DNA from: Todiramphus chloris collaris
Taxonomy: Eukaryota; Chordata; Aves; Coraciiformes; Alcedinidae
DNA: 64,000 bases
Reading direction: 5' to 3'
Assembly (NCBI GenBank): GCA_025345505.1
Contig: JANVCC010000030.1
Location: forward strand, 11,215,841-11,279,840
Shown one piece after another: positions 48,197 through 61,934 of this stretch. Position 1 is the first letter of the stretch. Every line of letters starts with the position of its first letter. Position numbers and translations under genes: made by a program. The notes beneath the pieces are model-generated. The model made no database searches and was not told where the DNA came from. It saw only the letters and a program-made list of their open reading frames with translations.

Positions 48197-48615
48197 TCAG
48201 ACTTCGCTCAGCACAAACAGCGACAGAGTTTGGCTCTGTTGTGACATGGACTCAGATAGTGTATTAAATGGTGATTAGAATTCAAATGGTTACTCTCAAG
48301 CAGACAGATTGCAAGCTCTTGACACACTCTGGTTCATAAAGTCCTTCCCCGTTGCAGTCTTACCACTGTTAGCAAATGTGTAGAGAGAGAAAAAATAACT
48401 GAAGAAATACAAAAAATCTGAACCTTCTGTACCAAAGTGCACAGACGTTTTGCCACCATCTACTGAGATCTGGCTCCAGCTAGCATGGGAGAGATGAACT
48501 ATAAGGACAGGTATATGTTCTCATTCCAGATCTGCCCTTCTCCATTCTGTGTCGTCTTGCACCTTTGTCTCTATCAAATTACCTGACCAGTGCTAATCTT
48601 TATATGATGCTAACA

Positions 48616-48800
48616 CCTATCATAGAAACTTAGGACAAGACTGTCTTAGACCACTAAATCTGTTTCTTGCAGTAACATAATTCTGTTCATAAATGTCTGA
48701 AATTCCATCTTAAAGCAAGTTACATTCTCTGGCCCCACATTATCTATTGAAAACCCGATCCAAGACCTCTTTCCATGACAAACCAAATGTAACAGCAAGA
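48616..48800 (-). mobile_element. Possible old CR1-type remnant
   Basis: ATCATAGAAACTTAGGACAA, then further on CATCTTAAAGCAAGTTACAT and TCTGGCCCCA, keep the order of reversed CR1/L3 3' landmarks. Strongly decayed. Confidence 0.35.
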
Positions 48801-50660
48801 TTGTTCCTGTGCTGTCTTGTGTAGCTTCATTAGCTGATTTCCTTCTTTTGTTATCTCTGTTTTAAATCTAATATTAGTTACAGAAGACCTGTGCAGTAGA
48901 CCTGGAGCTCTGCCCTGCTATTGCATAGAGTGCCCAGATACTCTCTGAGTCTTCTGACATTATCCAAATGCACATTCAAACAAGTAACTCTTACAAAAAC
49001 CACCTAAGCTGTTTCAGTGCTAGGAAACTGCACACAATATTCCCATTTACCTTTGATGCTTGACAGATATGTGTATGAAGTACTCTAGCACTTACAGTCT
49101 TAACCATAAGACTTCTGCAGGGTAGTACAAAGCATTTGATTATAACAGCAATTAGAGCATAGACAGAAGACAGAAGTGAGAAGGACATTAGAATAATTTT
49201 CTGTTGCAAATGGACTAAAAGAAGGTGTATTTTTTTTCCCAGTTTGCATCTTATTTTTTGTCATATTTTATTTCCTACTTAGTCAAAACATCCACATGGA
49301 TATGTCATTATTTTCCCCCCATTTTTATTTAAATATACAACATTTGAGGGCAGTCAACCATCTGCTTTTTGTTTGTAGCCGGCAATCAAAAAGTATTTTC
49401 ACTGTATTATTAACAACTGAAAAATAAATACTATATTTTTAATCTTAAGCGTTTTAAAAATGGAGGCAGCTACTTTCCAGTGTCAGTAAGTGTAGCTCTA
49501 AGTTGCTTGTGTTGACATTCTGCTGAAGGCTAAAACCAGCTTATACAGATTTTATTTGTTTATAGGGCAAATTATAAAATGTTCCACCAAAATAAGTAAT
49601 GACAATTTTTGTCTACACAAATGTGCATGTAAATGTAATGATGTTTGTTGTCACTTCAACATGACTACCATTATTGAAATAGAAGAGCCAGTACTAATTC
49701 TTGTTGTCATATTTCTTAAAAAATGAAAATAAGGCATTTAAAGAAGCGTCAAGGTTTTCAGTGTTGATCATTCATCTTCTGCATGTTCTTAGAATAACAC
49801 CCTCAGCAAAACAGACAGACAAAAGCTAACTAGAGTTCTGCTTTCTAATCTCTTTAAGAAACATATATTTGAAGATATTTTCTAACTTCAGAGTATTCTG
49901 AAAATCTGTGAGACCTTAATGAGAAAGATGTGAGGTTCTGTCATTGTCTTAAAGGTTTTATAACCTGGGCACAGGGTAAAAACCTTAAAATTTCTGCCTT
50001 TGTTCTCATCAGCCAAAGAAAACCCTTCTCTTTTTTGATTTAATACTTAGAGGTTATAAACTGTGCTCTGATGAGCTCTCTCATGGTGCCCATTCTCCAA
50101 TGACACTATCCACAGGGCAGTAATTCATAACCACATTCAGGATAAAAACCCCTCACCATTGAGCCTATATGTCATATGAACATAGCAGTGGTTTTTCCAG
50201 TGTCTTGGAAGTGAGAGTTCCTCACCTCCCCTTCTCTCATTGGTATCTGCACTCCATCCCCACCCAGCCATGGTTCAGCACACAGATACTCCCTGCCTGC
50301 CGCTACGTATGTACTCTGCCTTTCATGGTCTAGAAAAATGTATTGCTGCTTGCTTAAGAAAAACTGAGCGTGGAGCAACTGATACTATTTAAAACTTTTC
50401 AGAAGTTAAATTTCTGAATTTTGTCATGATTCCTACAGCTGTCACCAGCCACTCAACTCTAGCTAGCAAGACCTCACACTGGCCACTCTGTAGAGGTACC
50501 ATCCTCTTTGTGGGAATGCCTTACTGTGGTCTTTGTGATCTCCTCTGCTTTGGCAGATGGCTACAGCACGATCAGGAATGGATCTGAAAAGTATCAATCC
50601 TAAATAATAATGATTATTCTAAGTAGGTTTTATGTCTGATAGATTTAAAAGTTGAGAAGT

Positions 50661-50932
50661 CTTGAATTCCAATCTTGCCTCTTCCACCAAAGTGGCACGT
50701 GACCCAAGCTGGGGGCAGAAGGGAGAGTAGTGTCAGCTGTTCTCTGAAGGAATGTTGTAATTTTTGTGCCTAAGTAGTCATAAAAGGCCTGAGTATTCAC
50801 ACTCCTTGAAAATAATTTCAGCTTAAAACTGCAGACATGCATGGTCTTTGAAACCAGACGCCTCACATGTTCCAGAAAGCAAAAGCTGATTTTGAAACAT
50901 TCTAATTTCTCCATGCCTCAGTTTCCCCCAGA
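50661..50932 (+). mobile_element. MIR SINE remnant, interrupted (probable)
   Basis: Part one (50661-50716) resembles the MIR stretch GGGTTCGAATCCCGGCTCTGC...GTGACC: GAATTCCAATCTTGCCTCTT then CCAC...GTGACCCAAGCTGGG. Part two (50905-50932) has CTCCATGCCTCAGTTTCCCC, the next MIR landmark. About 190 unrelated bases separate them, so an insertion or two separate remnants is possible. Confidence 0.45.
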
Positions 50933-50999
50933 TGCTAGCAGGATGAGACAGAACCAATGATGTGAGGGTAAGAGGGATACTAATTCACTAATTATCAGA

Positions 51000-53900
51000 G
51001 ACACGAGGCTATGTCACTCATGGAGTAGAAAGATGAAAAATTAAAGGCTGAATAAAATCCAGGAGCTCTGTGCAGGTTTCTGCTTAGTTTAATCCAACAG
51101 ACCTTCTGCTAACTACAAAACACATCTCTAATAGAGAGGCAAACACAAAACCAGCAAGTTACACAGCATTTTGAGACTATTTGGGGGAAATCACTCTGAT
51201 ATAGGTCCTAGACATAGCTCGGATCATAAAACTCAGGAAAATATGGGAAGAACTTTTCTTCTTCCTTTTTAAATTGATTGAATCCCCAGATACTGCTTTA
51301 ATTATTCATGCTTATGATGCGGTATTTTGTTCAGCAGTTTCTGAGAAGCCAGCACCACAGTACGCTCACCGATTGTTACTGTCATCGTAAACTTTCCCAC
51401 CATCTTTCGTCTTATGTAAATTTAATTCCAAACACACCACTTCATGCTTTATTATCTCACAACAGCAATTGCATTTGGCCCTTTGATTCCTCTGTGGAGA
51501 ATGCATTATGAAGCAAAGCATAAATATCATCAAATGGTTAGTTCATGGGGCTTCTAATTTCAGAAACATCACAAAATGCTAATTCGTAGTCTTCATACTA
51601 GAATAAAAAATATATTTCAGTGGATGTCGTGAGGGTAAATCCCTGTTCTCGTCCCTCACTTGGAAAATGCTGCAGCTTAAAGAAACTTAAAAGCTCTGAT
51701 GAAAGTTACAGCAAACCAACTTGCTAGAATGTTCATCTACACTTCAGGGTATTCTGAGTGGAAAAAAAAAATGTAGAGCCTTCAAAATAGTCTAGATGGG
51801 AACTAAAGTAATGAAAGAATGGATTGCATTTTCTTCCCTTTTACCTATATTAAGCAGTGCAGTTGTTTTCCCATTACTGTAGGTCATCTTAAACAGTGGT
51901 GAAGCTGCACCTTCAGGGTCATTTGCTGATTGTAATGGTACTAAACTACAGCAAAATGAACATGATTTAACTGTCTGGGCAGAGCCATAGGCATCTGTGT
52001 GCATTTTCAAGTAGGGAGTAGATGGCAGAGGTGGAAAGTCTGGGCGAGGAGAGAAGAGAACATATTGAGTAGACAAAATATGAAATACACTGCTTAGAAA
52101 CCCCACTCTTGTTAAGGATGGAGGAGGCACAGAGCATTTTTCACTTTATGATGCGAATGTGTGAAAACTTCAACCATAGATGTTGCTGTATCGATTTGTC
52201 CATATTTTCAAGTATAATTAATCTTGAAAATTCATGGACTAGGCAGATACGTAATTTATTTTGTCATATTTAACACCATAAGTAGCAGAAAAAGTTTAGA
52301 CAATTTCACAACTGTTAAGAGGCAAGTGTGGGGTGTCCCTTTGCAAAAGAACAAGAGGATTGAGACAGATGGCCAGGCTGGACAGGCTGTCTCTAGGCAG
52401 CTCTAGCTTGCATGACCAGCACTTACTCAGTAGGTCTTAGTGTCTTGTTAGAATTTTGGAAGCTATCCCTCAAGAAGATAATTTCCTTTTTAGCAGCTAC
52501 CAACCCGAGACACTGAACACTACTTTTCCATTTTCTGTCATATTTGCCTTTAGTTCCATTTTTCCCATATTTTAACAAATACATTGTGTCCTTTGGTGTT
52601 CTTTGTGTCTTTCCAGCAGCACTGTAAGGTCATTTCTGAGATCACATAAAGCCCTGTGCATATTGAACAGCTCAGTGTGAGCTAAGTGCATGTGCTTACT
52701 TAGAGAAGGACTGAATTGCTGAGGCTCCGGGCTGCTGCCCTGCAGTGCTCTGAAAGAGTGAACCTTTAGGGCAGTCCCAAAGATGACACACTCCTTATGT
52801 CTCTTTTGGTCTGGTCACCTGCCTCGTGAGCTGGGTGTAAGAGCATGCGGGCAGGGCGTGCACAAGAACAGAGGAGCCATACGCTATGGAGGTTGCATTC
52901 TGGTTGCTTGCCACTTGTCTTTGTAGACAGTAGGCAGTTTGGGGGATTGAGATGGTACAGAAACAGAGAAGGACTTTTGGGCTTTGCTTTTCTTGTCTAT
53001 TAATTATAAAACTTGTAAAATTACAATTCAATCATCCTGATACACAATAAAATTAGCCTGGTGTCCTTGTCTCACCTTCCATGTCTGGTAACTAGCACAG
53101 CAAGTTCAACCTGTTGATGGTTGTATGGATGTGGTCTTTTCAGAAAAAAATTTGCAGGTTCACCTACTTACACTGTATTTCTGGTAGTCTAAATCTGAAG
53201 TAAGCTGCTTTTAACCATAATTTTCAACAGTAAAACCAGCATTGATTTGTAGCCCATGCTCAGAAAATGAGAAGTCATGAAGTTAGATTGTCTGCTGGTG
53301 CAAATTGAACATACTCTTGCTAGGATGTGCAGAGATACATTGATTAATGTTGCTGGGCATAGAGGTCCTTGTCTCTCAAGACTGTTTATGAAGCAGGACA
53401 ATGATATTCATCAGTAGGCATTCTGATAAAAGCACGTCTACTCCTGCTGTCCTGCAGCCAGTTGTAATTATGTATGTATATAGGAAAATACTAGCTACTC
53501 CAATTCTTTCTTTTTATTTTTTGTAAGTTGGGAAGGTGGCAATGGGAGTAAGGAAGAAATGGGATCCCCCACTTAGTTCAGGCAGTGCTATTTTTTAAAA
53601 TTTTGGATCATGCTTGCTTAGGATCAGAACATTTCTTTGTGTAATGTGGCAACCTTGATTTTTATACTGGCTATCAAAACTGTTGAGTTTGTGATTTTAT
53701 TCTCTGCAAATCATCATAATTATTTACTCTTAGATGAATAATTTAGATATGTTACTTTTACAAAGACTGGAAGGAAAATTGAGTCTGTATCTCCAACGCC
53801 AGCAGAGAGTTTGTAAATTGTATTAGGATGGAGTTTCTGAAATCCGGTCAGTGCTGTAGATTATTTTATATATGAATGGAAAGGAGTAGGCTGCATTTAC

Positions 53901-54400
53901 TACAAGGTGCATTTCAATTTTCAAACCTGTAGGTAAACTTTAACTTCTCAATATTAATAACATTGCATTGGTAGGAAAACAAACTTGCTCACCTTGTGTT
54001 TTTATATTTTATTTAATTTTGGATATTACAAACAACACAGGCATGGAAAGCCGTAAGAGCCCGTGATTTCTAATATTGGGTAAAGTACAAATATAAAATA
54101 TACTTGAAGCTCAGCTCTAAGTAGATTATAAACATTTAATATAGAATGTTATCATAATATTCAGAGCACCAAATTGCAGACTTCTGTCACCCACTTTCAG
54201 GCATGCTTCTGAAGATCATAGTTAATTCTGCTGATTTATGGTAATGCTGTAGCACTATCATATGCAGCATCAGAAGCCACTAACAAGCTTAGTATAAGCT
54301 TGGACTGAAATGGTTTGAGGTTTAAATTTCTGTAACGATTATAAACTAGAGGGAGTGAAATCCCACTTCAGCAAAAAAATAAAAGTGTCTTGTTACAATT
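51000..54400. other. Intergenic, no gene recognised
   Basis: No repeat family, RNA gene or credible exon recognised. Short open frames (for example 51792-52130) have no identifiable features. Confidence 0.55.
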
Positions 54401-54410
54401 CAATATTGCA

Positions 54411-54468
54411 TCCTCTCTCTCTCCCCCTCTCATTCCACCCCCCCCCTTACTTTCTCTTCTCTCTTTAG
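54411..54468 (+). repeat. Polypyrimidine tract ending in TTTAG
   Basis: A CT-rich run of about 58 bases, including a run of C, that ends CTCTCTTTAG. It resembles a strong splice acceptor, but no good paired donor gives a convincing exon. Confidence 0.7.
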
Positions 54469-55300
54469 CTTCTCTGAGGAGCCATATTTGAGAAAAGTAA
54501 TTTTAAATTGTGACTGGCATTTTTAAATTTAAAAATAATCCTTTTTGTATGGTAATGCGCTTTATAATTAGAAGACACAATGTTAGCATTTATTGGAAGT
54601 AGAAAAAAACCGAGGCTGAAAAGTATTAAAATCAACTAGATTTTTTTTGCCCATTTCATTTGAACTGATAGCTATTTATAAAACAAATCTGATGACTTTG
54701 CCAACCCTTTCCATAAACATTTTAATAATATATGTCATATTTAACTGTCTCAGGGATAGTATGGACTGGAATTACCATAAAATATGTTTCAAAATTCACT
54801 GTAACTTAGGGCTAGTATGAAGCAAATGAAGGTGTGCAAAGAGAAAATATTAGGAACCAGAACTTTAAAGGATGTAAATTGCAGTGCTATTGCTTCATAA
54901 TTCAATCAAAGGAACTACAGTAACTTGTTGAGAATCTACCTTTGCATTGTTCTCTTTACACGCTGAGCTCCAGTCTCTCCTGTGCCTTTATGAGAACTGT
55001 GCCAGTTTCAAATTGTATATTCCCTAATCACAGCAGCCTTATGAAAATGTAAAAATTGCCCAACATTTTGAAAGGATTTGAAATGTTTACTTTCTGGACA
55101 TCAAATTTGATAGCAACAATCAAATTATGATATCAGAGTATCAAATCTTAAAGAAAGCTGGTTTTAAAAGTTATCTCAGTTTGAGAAGGTAAAAAAAAAA
55201 ATTATAAACCCTCCTTGCCTCCCCTTCTGCCCCCAGTGCTATCATATCACTCAAAATTAAGGTCAAGCAAAACAAAACAATGCAAGGAAAAACAGCTACA

Positions 55301-55346
55301 TTTTTTCTTTTTTTTTCCTTTTTTTCCTTTTTTTTTTTTTTTTTTT
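55301..55346 (+). repeat. T-rich low-complexity tract
   Basis: T-runs interrupted by CC. Simple sequence. Confidence 0.9.
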
Positions 55347-55445
55347 AATAAAACTTCTACCAAACTGAATGTTCTATATTGGTACAGGCTGTTTGATTTG
55401 GCAGAACTTTGATGAAGCATCAAAGAAATTTTTTTTTTATATTAG

Positions 55446-55488
55446 GCCAAATTCAGGTATATCTGTTGACTTCAATGGGACTATGAAG
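55446..55488. repeat. Ancient palindromic repeat remnant
   Basis: CCAAATTCAGGTATATCTGT then TGACTTCAATGGGACTATG. The GACTTCAATGGGA word is the signature arm of a widespread ancient sauropsid repeat. Family name not asserted. Confidence 0.55.
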
Positions 55489-55699
55489 TTTTTTAAGGCA
55501 AAACCAAAGATCACTATCAGTTCTATGTAATTTATTGAAGCTGAGCCACATCTTGTTTACAGTAATCCTAATTGTATCTCCACATGGCCTTTTTCATCCC
55601 AAATGCTTACAAATAGGATTCACGACTTAAACAAAACTCCTAATCATTTTCACTAGCACTTTTTCACAAGCAAGTTCTGAAGAATTTGTCATCTTAATC

Positions 55700-56960
55700 C
55701 ACCAGCATTAGGATGTGGTACAGCAGTTGATTGTATGGCGATGAGTTTTACCCTCACCATGGGGAAATTGGTGCTGCCACCAAACACATCAAGTGTTTGA
55801 TTGGCGTCCACACAGAATTATGGGTTCACAAACATCAGCGCTTCCCCCATTTAAAGAAGCATATGGAATCTACTGCCTTTTGTTGAAAAGCTGATAAAGA
55901 ACATCAGCTTTTCTGGGATCTGAAACTGTGTCTCTAAGTTGTTCAGCTGTTTTGCATCTGCTGCCAAGGCTACCAATGTGGGCAATGGTCAAAGCTTTTT
56001 ACGCTAAAAATGGATCTAACTGGTTCTGTTTCTTTTTCTCCATCAGTCTAGCAGAGATGCGAGAAGGAAGCCACCAGGTTCTGTAAGATTTGGGAGGGCT
56101 CATCATCTGGTGTTGAAATACCGACTCCACATGCTACAGCTTTCTTTTCAGGATGTCACTCTCCCGCCTCCACACTCACCACCAAACAAACATCGAAATC
56201 TACTACTGTTCTCCCCATGCACTCCATTTTCTTCCAATCTGAGAGCCATTTGTGTGTATAATTGAAAATTAGCAGTGCAGCTGTTTGAAGAGAGTAATTT
56301 ATCACAGCACATTGTTCGCTCCTGACACTTTAGACCTGGCTCTAACAAGGCAGTGGTTGCTGGGGGTTGAGCTGCAGAAAGTGATTCGGCTGTAATGCCG
56401 CGTTTCCCCTGCTTTGTTGCTAATTGTAGCCTCTTTTTCTCCATTGAATTGGGAGTTGAGTAAAAGAGCTTGTTTGCTCTGTGCGACGAGGCTGCCAGGG
56501 CCGCTTGGGCTATTATCACAAGATACTCTTGATCTTTTGAAAAGCAGGAAATAGAATTTTTCTCCAACAGGGAAAGTAATTTGCGATGCGTCCATTAGTT
56601 CTTCATTAAAGCAAGATTAAATTGCACGGCAAATCACATCTGTGTTTGGATGATTAAAGGGTGGCATTTTAGAGGCCAAAACTAATTACTAGCCAAAATG
56701 AATGGGAGTGAAAAAACAGTCATGTTTTTACATTAGATAGTGTGGCTTGTAATTAGATTCAAGCTAATTCCACTATTTCTTCTCATTTAATGAGATGAGC
56801 CTGTCCTCATCTTTTTCTAGGCCATGCTAACAGCCCCAAATGTATAATTTTGATAATACTGAGAGTTTACTTTATTGAAATTTCTTAGCTACCTGCCACA
56901 AGTGACTGTTCTGTCTAGTGTGCTTCATTATACATCAACATAAGCTACTGTGCCTGGCTC
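55700..56960. promoter_or_regulatory. Candidate conserved noncoding element / enhancer
   Basis: Unique, repeat-free DNA with few stops in several frames (two overlapping - strand frames, 56148-56567 and 56302-56595). From 56590 it becomes dense in homeodomain-type cores: CTAATTACTAG, TTGTAATTAGATT, CAAGCTAATTCC and TTTAATGAGATGAG. A CAAAG TCF/LEF-like word lies near 55990. This texture is typical of vertebrate developmental enhancers in gene deserts. It is inference; only alignment can show conservation. Confidence 0.35.
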
Positions 56961-59757
56961 AAGGAAGCATCTCAAGCAATCTCTGGACATTTGTATTTAT
57001 GTATATTTTCATAACTATGAATTTGTGTGTCTGTATACACACATACATATATAAATATAATGCCCATGATATATGTATATATATTTTTGTTAAATGAATG
57101 CAGAAATGTTTGAAAGACTATTGGAGGAAACAAAGATAGGGCTTTGCATATCTGCAAAGTACAAATTCCTTTAATTATGGAGATTTGTGGAGAAAGTTGT
57201 TCTTCAGGCATGAGGAGAAGGAGGTAAACAGGTACATCAAGAGGCAAATGATTGAAATTATACAGTTATTTCCTAGATTTTAAAAAATGAGGCTCTGTTA
57301 GCTTTTATTAAAGCAATAACTCTCAGTAGATACTTGAAACTGATAGCTGGTTCCAAATGACCTAGTAATTCATTAACTTCAGGATATATTATGTTCCTAA
57401 AATAAAAACTTGTTTCTCATGAAGAGATGCTGCCAATGAAATGTGGTGCTATTTCTCCTCTTCTTGGGCTCCTGTGTGGAGAAGGAAGGCAGTATAAAGG
57501 GCCACAAATTGGAGGAATATCAGGCCCAGAGAACAGGTGTTGTTCCTTGCTGCTACTCCACAGAGATGTTCTGGAAAATAGTTTGGAGGTCTGTTACCTG
57601 TTCTGTAAAATTTCATTGCAGTTACCCCGTGACACAGACATGGTCAAGTGTCCATTCACAGACCTCTAATGAGTGCTACTGGGTAATATAGAGCAGTAGC
57701 TGGAGTGGGGCAGATGGGAAGAAGTGCAGAGACTACAATGCCTCTGATCCTCCAATTTTCAGAGAGGTTACTGGAATCTGGGAGTAAGCCTATAGCTAAT
57801 TCTTGAAGATTGGAATACTTCTCACTTCTGTGCTCCCACCTCTACACCCAGTAAAGCATTTAGGAAGAAACCTTTCAGGAGATCAGGCCCTGTTGAGCTA
57901 CCTATAGAACAAACAAAAGAGCATGACAGGAACCTTGCAGTTGGGGAGACAGACACCTTGAAGAATTTATAATTTAAAGGCCTGTTCTGCAAAACTTACC
58001 ATTACTGGTTGTTGATCTGTTTTCATGAGGTCACTTTTGACATTTGAATACCTTTAACTTAAGTGTAGAAGCAGCCAGTTGCAAGCGCTTTATTTAGTAC
58101 CTTCTTTGAAGCATACATGTGATGACTAAGTGATGTGTTATTGCCTGTCTCTTCCAATTCCCCAAGTGGGTTTTTTTTGAGATGATCAATGCCATTCTCA
58201 GGGGAATTTGCCTTTGTCTTTATTTGCCCTATCCTTACTATTCCCTAAACATTTTCTCTTGACCGCTGTCAGGATATCTACAGAAGATACCTTTGATTCA
58301 GTCCAGGATGGCAATTCTTACTTTCTCAACACTCTCTGCTGGACTAGTCACCGCAGGTTACTCCAAACAGACCATCATGGAGGACTTGTGAAAATGCTGT
58401 AAATTAATTTATAATGCATATGTGTATGTAGAGCTGTACTTTCATAAAACAAATTCTCATTTGAGCATTATCAGAGTTCCAACTACCTGCAAAATTTATC
58501 AGGGCATTTTTCACTAACTTTTCTTTTGATGCCATACTGTCTTCTGTGAAACTCAGGACAGTCAACATTGTGGTCCATTTGTTTGCCGCATTCTTTTTAC
58601 TAGATTGTTGGTTTATATTCACTATATCAGATTTCAATTAAAGATGATATTTGTAAAGAAAAGACATGAAACTGCCTCCTGGCAGAATATCATAGGGGCC
58701 ATTAAGCCCTCTGCTGATTTTTAGAGTCTCAGGGTTTCTTCTAGAGAAGCAACAACATATTTCATGATTGCCAGTTTCCTCTAAATTTACTCTTGACACT
58801 ATGTAAACCAAACTGTGAAAATAATGCAGAAGTTCTAGCAAAGAAAAAGGTAAGCTTCTTGACTGCACAACTGAAAATACAGGTACAATGAAGAGAAATC
58901 CCTCTTGATCATGAGGTCCTTTCCTACTTCTTACTTAGGAACTTTCAGACAACTTAGACATGGGGGCTGACTTCATCGTATTTCGCCCCTTGAAAGTAGT
59001 AGTTGCTTTTGTCTCATAGAATTTCCAACATGATTTTTTTTTTGTTAATGACTCAAGTCTCTACTGTGTATCATTTGTGTTATCTCTGGAGGTCAGTTTC
59101 TGACTAATGAACATGAAACTTGCAGCTTGGTTTTAAGGATTATTTAATGTCAATGTAATAATCAGGAGTTGCACATGGGTCAATTTTAAACAATACTGCA
59201 AAGTTATAGTACTATTCTATTACATGTATAATATAGTGCTCACTCTACATTATCTCTTATCAAACTCAGTCACCTTTCTGCTGTGATCCACATATTATAA
59301 TAAGATAGTTGAAAAGCTTGGTATTTTGAGTGTTTTGTCTAAATTGCTTTTCTCTACTCTTTATCAGTTTTAGGGACTCATGCCATTGCACCTGCATTTG
59401 AATTCTCTTAATTATAGGGAACCTTGCTTGCTAAAACAATAAGAGAAATGCATCCATTTATCATTGCTTGTAGCTAGAAGAACTATGACTGATGTTCCTG
59501 CAGATATTCTGGCAAGCTAAAAGGCTTCTTACAGCTAATGGGAGTGGCTAAGAATTCATTTGAAGACAGAAGGGTCCTATTTTGTTCTAAACACCATTTA
59601 TATTTTCTAAACTGTGAACTGCAAGTTTCAAAACTTTTTTGAGCCCTCTGGTGACCTTGAAAGAGTGGGGGAAATGAATTCTGCTTTCTTATATGAGCAA
59701 CTTACTTGACTATAACATTATCTGTAGAAATATAGATATTATCCTTAAAACTATGGA

Positions 59758-59796
59758 ACTCAGTTCTGCTGCCATTGAAGCCAATGGAGATTTTGT
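59758..59796. repeat. Ancient palindromic repeat remnant
   Basis: CAGTTCTGCTGCCATTGAAG then CCAATGGAGATTTTG closely follows the recurring pattern TTCTGCTCCCATTGAAGTCAATGGGAGTTTTG. Confidence 0.6.
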
Positions 59797-61741
59797 TTCA
59801 GTCATCCCTACTGTCAGGTTTATATTTTAAAAAACATTTTATTATAAAGATATATATATATTTTAAAAGTGTCCCTTTGATAAGTGGCACCAGCAGAAAG
59901 GAATCTTTGAATAAGCTCTTTGAAGCCTGCAGTTTTATGAGCTCAGTGCCTTCAGAAGCTTCTAAAGTAGTTAGAGACAAATGGAGACAGCTAAGGCTTT
60001 GCACTCTTACTTCAAACATCAGTGAGTGACTAACATAAAATTGTAGTGGCCATTAAAACTTCAAAGGAGAAGGGTGACCTGAATATTATTTGGCATAGTA
60101 CAGGATTTGTTACTGGAAGAACTGATCGACCTTTTTAATTATAGCATCTCCACCGAAAGCCAAGATTATGACTTAGATAAATGATTCTGTCTCAAATAAA
60201 ATTTTATTCCTGAGATTTCACTTGTGATACCAGTGAAAGCAAGCACTAGCTGGATAGTCATATGATACTGGCTCACCATCCTTGTTTCCATCTAAATCTT
60301 GTCTCTAGCCTGCTGAAGCTGCTGTCCTCATAATCTACTCCACCTTCTTTCTGCCTCTTATGGTATCTTTGCCCAGAAAGCCTTTCCTTTTGCTGCAGTC
60401 CATAAAACTCTTTTCTTACAAACTCCTCTTCAGAACTCACTTTCCCCTCTGTATTTCTTGACATATGACCAAACCTTCTAGCCATCCTACAAACACAATC
60501 ATACAAATACTTCTGATAGTCAAGAAGGTTAAGAAGTCATTGTTACCAATTCAACTGTCGGTTATCTTCCACTGTCAGAAGTTTGATAACTGTTGTGTGA
60601 ATTGATAATCCTTTGGGAAAAAAAAAAAAAAACAAAACAATGATCTAGTAGTCTTGCATGTATTTCTCTTCCCATTCTTTTTCTGTCTGTTTCTTTGTCA
60701 AGTCCTGTTGTATCTCTCTTGAACTATAAGGTCCTCAAATGTAATGACTTCTTTAATTATATTAAAGAAAAATTTTTAAATATTCTCTGGTAAACAATCA
60801 GAAACAACTAAAGAATTTTAATTGATTGACCTTGATATATACAGAGAAGGAAGATAATCTGGTCTTTTACTATTTCTTTAGGTCTCAGAAGTAATCGTAA
60901 CTTTTTATAGGTCCTCTGTTTATAGACAAAAAAAAATATATGATATGTATTTTGTCATACTTTGGGCTTTCAAGTTCACCATGGGAAAGATATCTGGACT
61001 ACTTGCATTCAATAGAGTTGGATGACTGAGTCTAAAAGTTATTGCTTGCTACTCATCCACAAAGACTAAAAAACTCGTGGGAATGCTTGTCACTCACCTG
61101 GAAGGCTGCCATTATGCTAGACCAGTCACAGGAAGTCTGGAAATATCAAACAAAATGTACATCGATTACTGCTGAGGGTGATACTCAGTAGAAAACACTC
61201 TAGGAACCACATCTACAGCCAAATCTAACTTCTCTAGAATTTTAAAGTATATCGTTTAGACAATTACAAGACCCGTGTTGCATATACTCTTTTAAAGAAT
61301 ATATTAGGAAGGCAAAAATATAAGCTACAGTTTCCATGACTGCAGGAAGCTTTCAAGTTTTTCTCTATCCTAATTTTTTTGAACTTCACTTGAGTTTAAC
61401 CTTGAACTTGAAATAAAATTTTTAATTCAACCCCATAATACTGAAAACTATTGTCTCTCCTAAAGAAAACAGAAACTCATTGATTCTAAGTAGAATTCTT
61501 CCTATTGGGCAGGTGCAAAACTGAACAGTCAATAGAATGGTAAAATTAGATTGTAATTTATTAAAAAATAGGACAAGAATCCTATAATTTATCAGTCCCA
61601 TGAGATCTAGTACATGATGCTAGATAAATCACATGACATCAAGTTATTTAACAGTCCCTTTAAACAATAGTAATAATTATTGCCTACATCACATTCATGG
61701 CAGCTCTCTTATCCAAACCAGTTCCCCAAAAAACAGCAGCA

Positions 61742-61780
61742 GACTTCCCGTTGACTTTACAGTTTATTAGATCAGCCCTT
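61742..61780. repeat. Ancient palindromic repeat remnant
   Basis: GACTTCCCGTTGACTTTACA and, after a short gap, TTAGATCAGCCC match the CCCATTGACTTCA...GGATCAGGCCC arm order. Confidence 0.45.
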
Positions 61781-61934
61781 TAACTCAGTATCTTAACTTC
61801 TGTGAAGAATCATGGCCTGGGGGGGGGGAGTAGAAGTGGATGCCTGCAAAACAGATATGATATCAACCAGCAATGATTTTAGAGATGCATCTTTATAGTT
61901 GTAAAGTGCTCCTACTCCTTCCTTCTCCCGACAG

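Larger units (their letters stand above)
44100..51000. other. Intergenic, no gene recognised
   Basis: Gene-free AT-rich DNA with MIR-like remnants (44130-44210; 50661-50716 and 50905-50932), a possible old CR1 remnant near 48616-48800, and an ancient palindromic repeat copy at 48171-48196. Confidence 0.6.

Noticed and set aside
54411-54500. Possible microexon after the polypyrimidine tract and TTTAG
   Set aside because: The only nearby donor (AAAA|GTAATT) would give a 28-base exon with no supporting frame or partner exon.
60273-60506. Charged 77-codon - strand open frame
   Set aside because: It follows a purine-rich strand bias, which produces Glu/Lys/Arg-rich translation; no family recognised.
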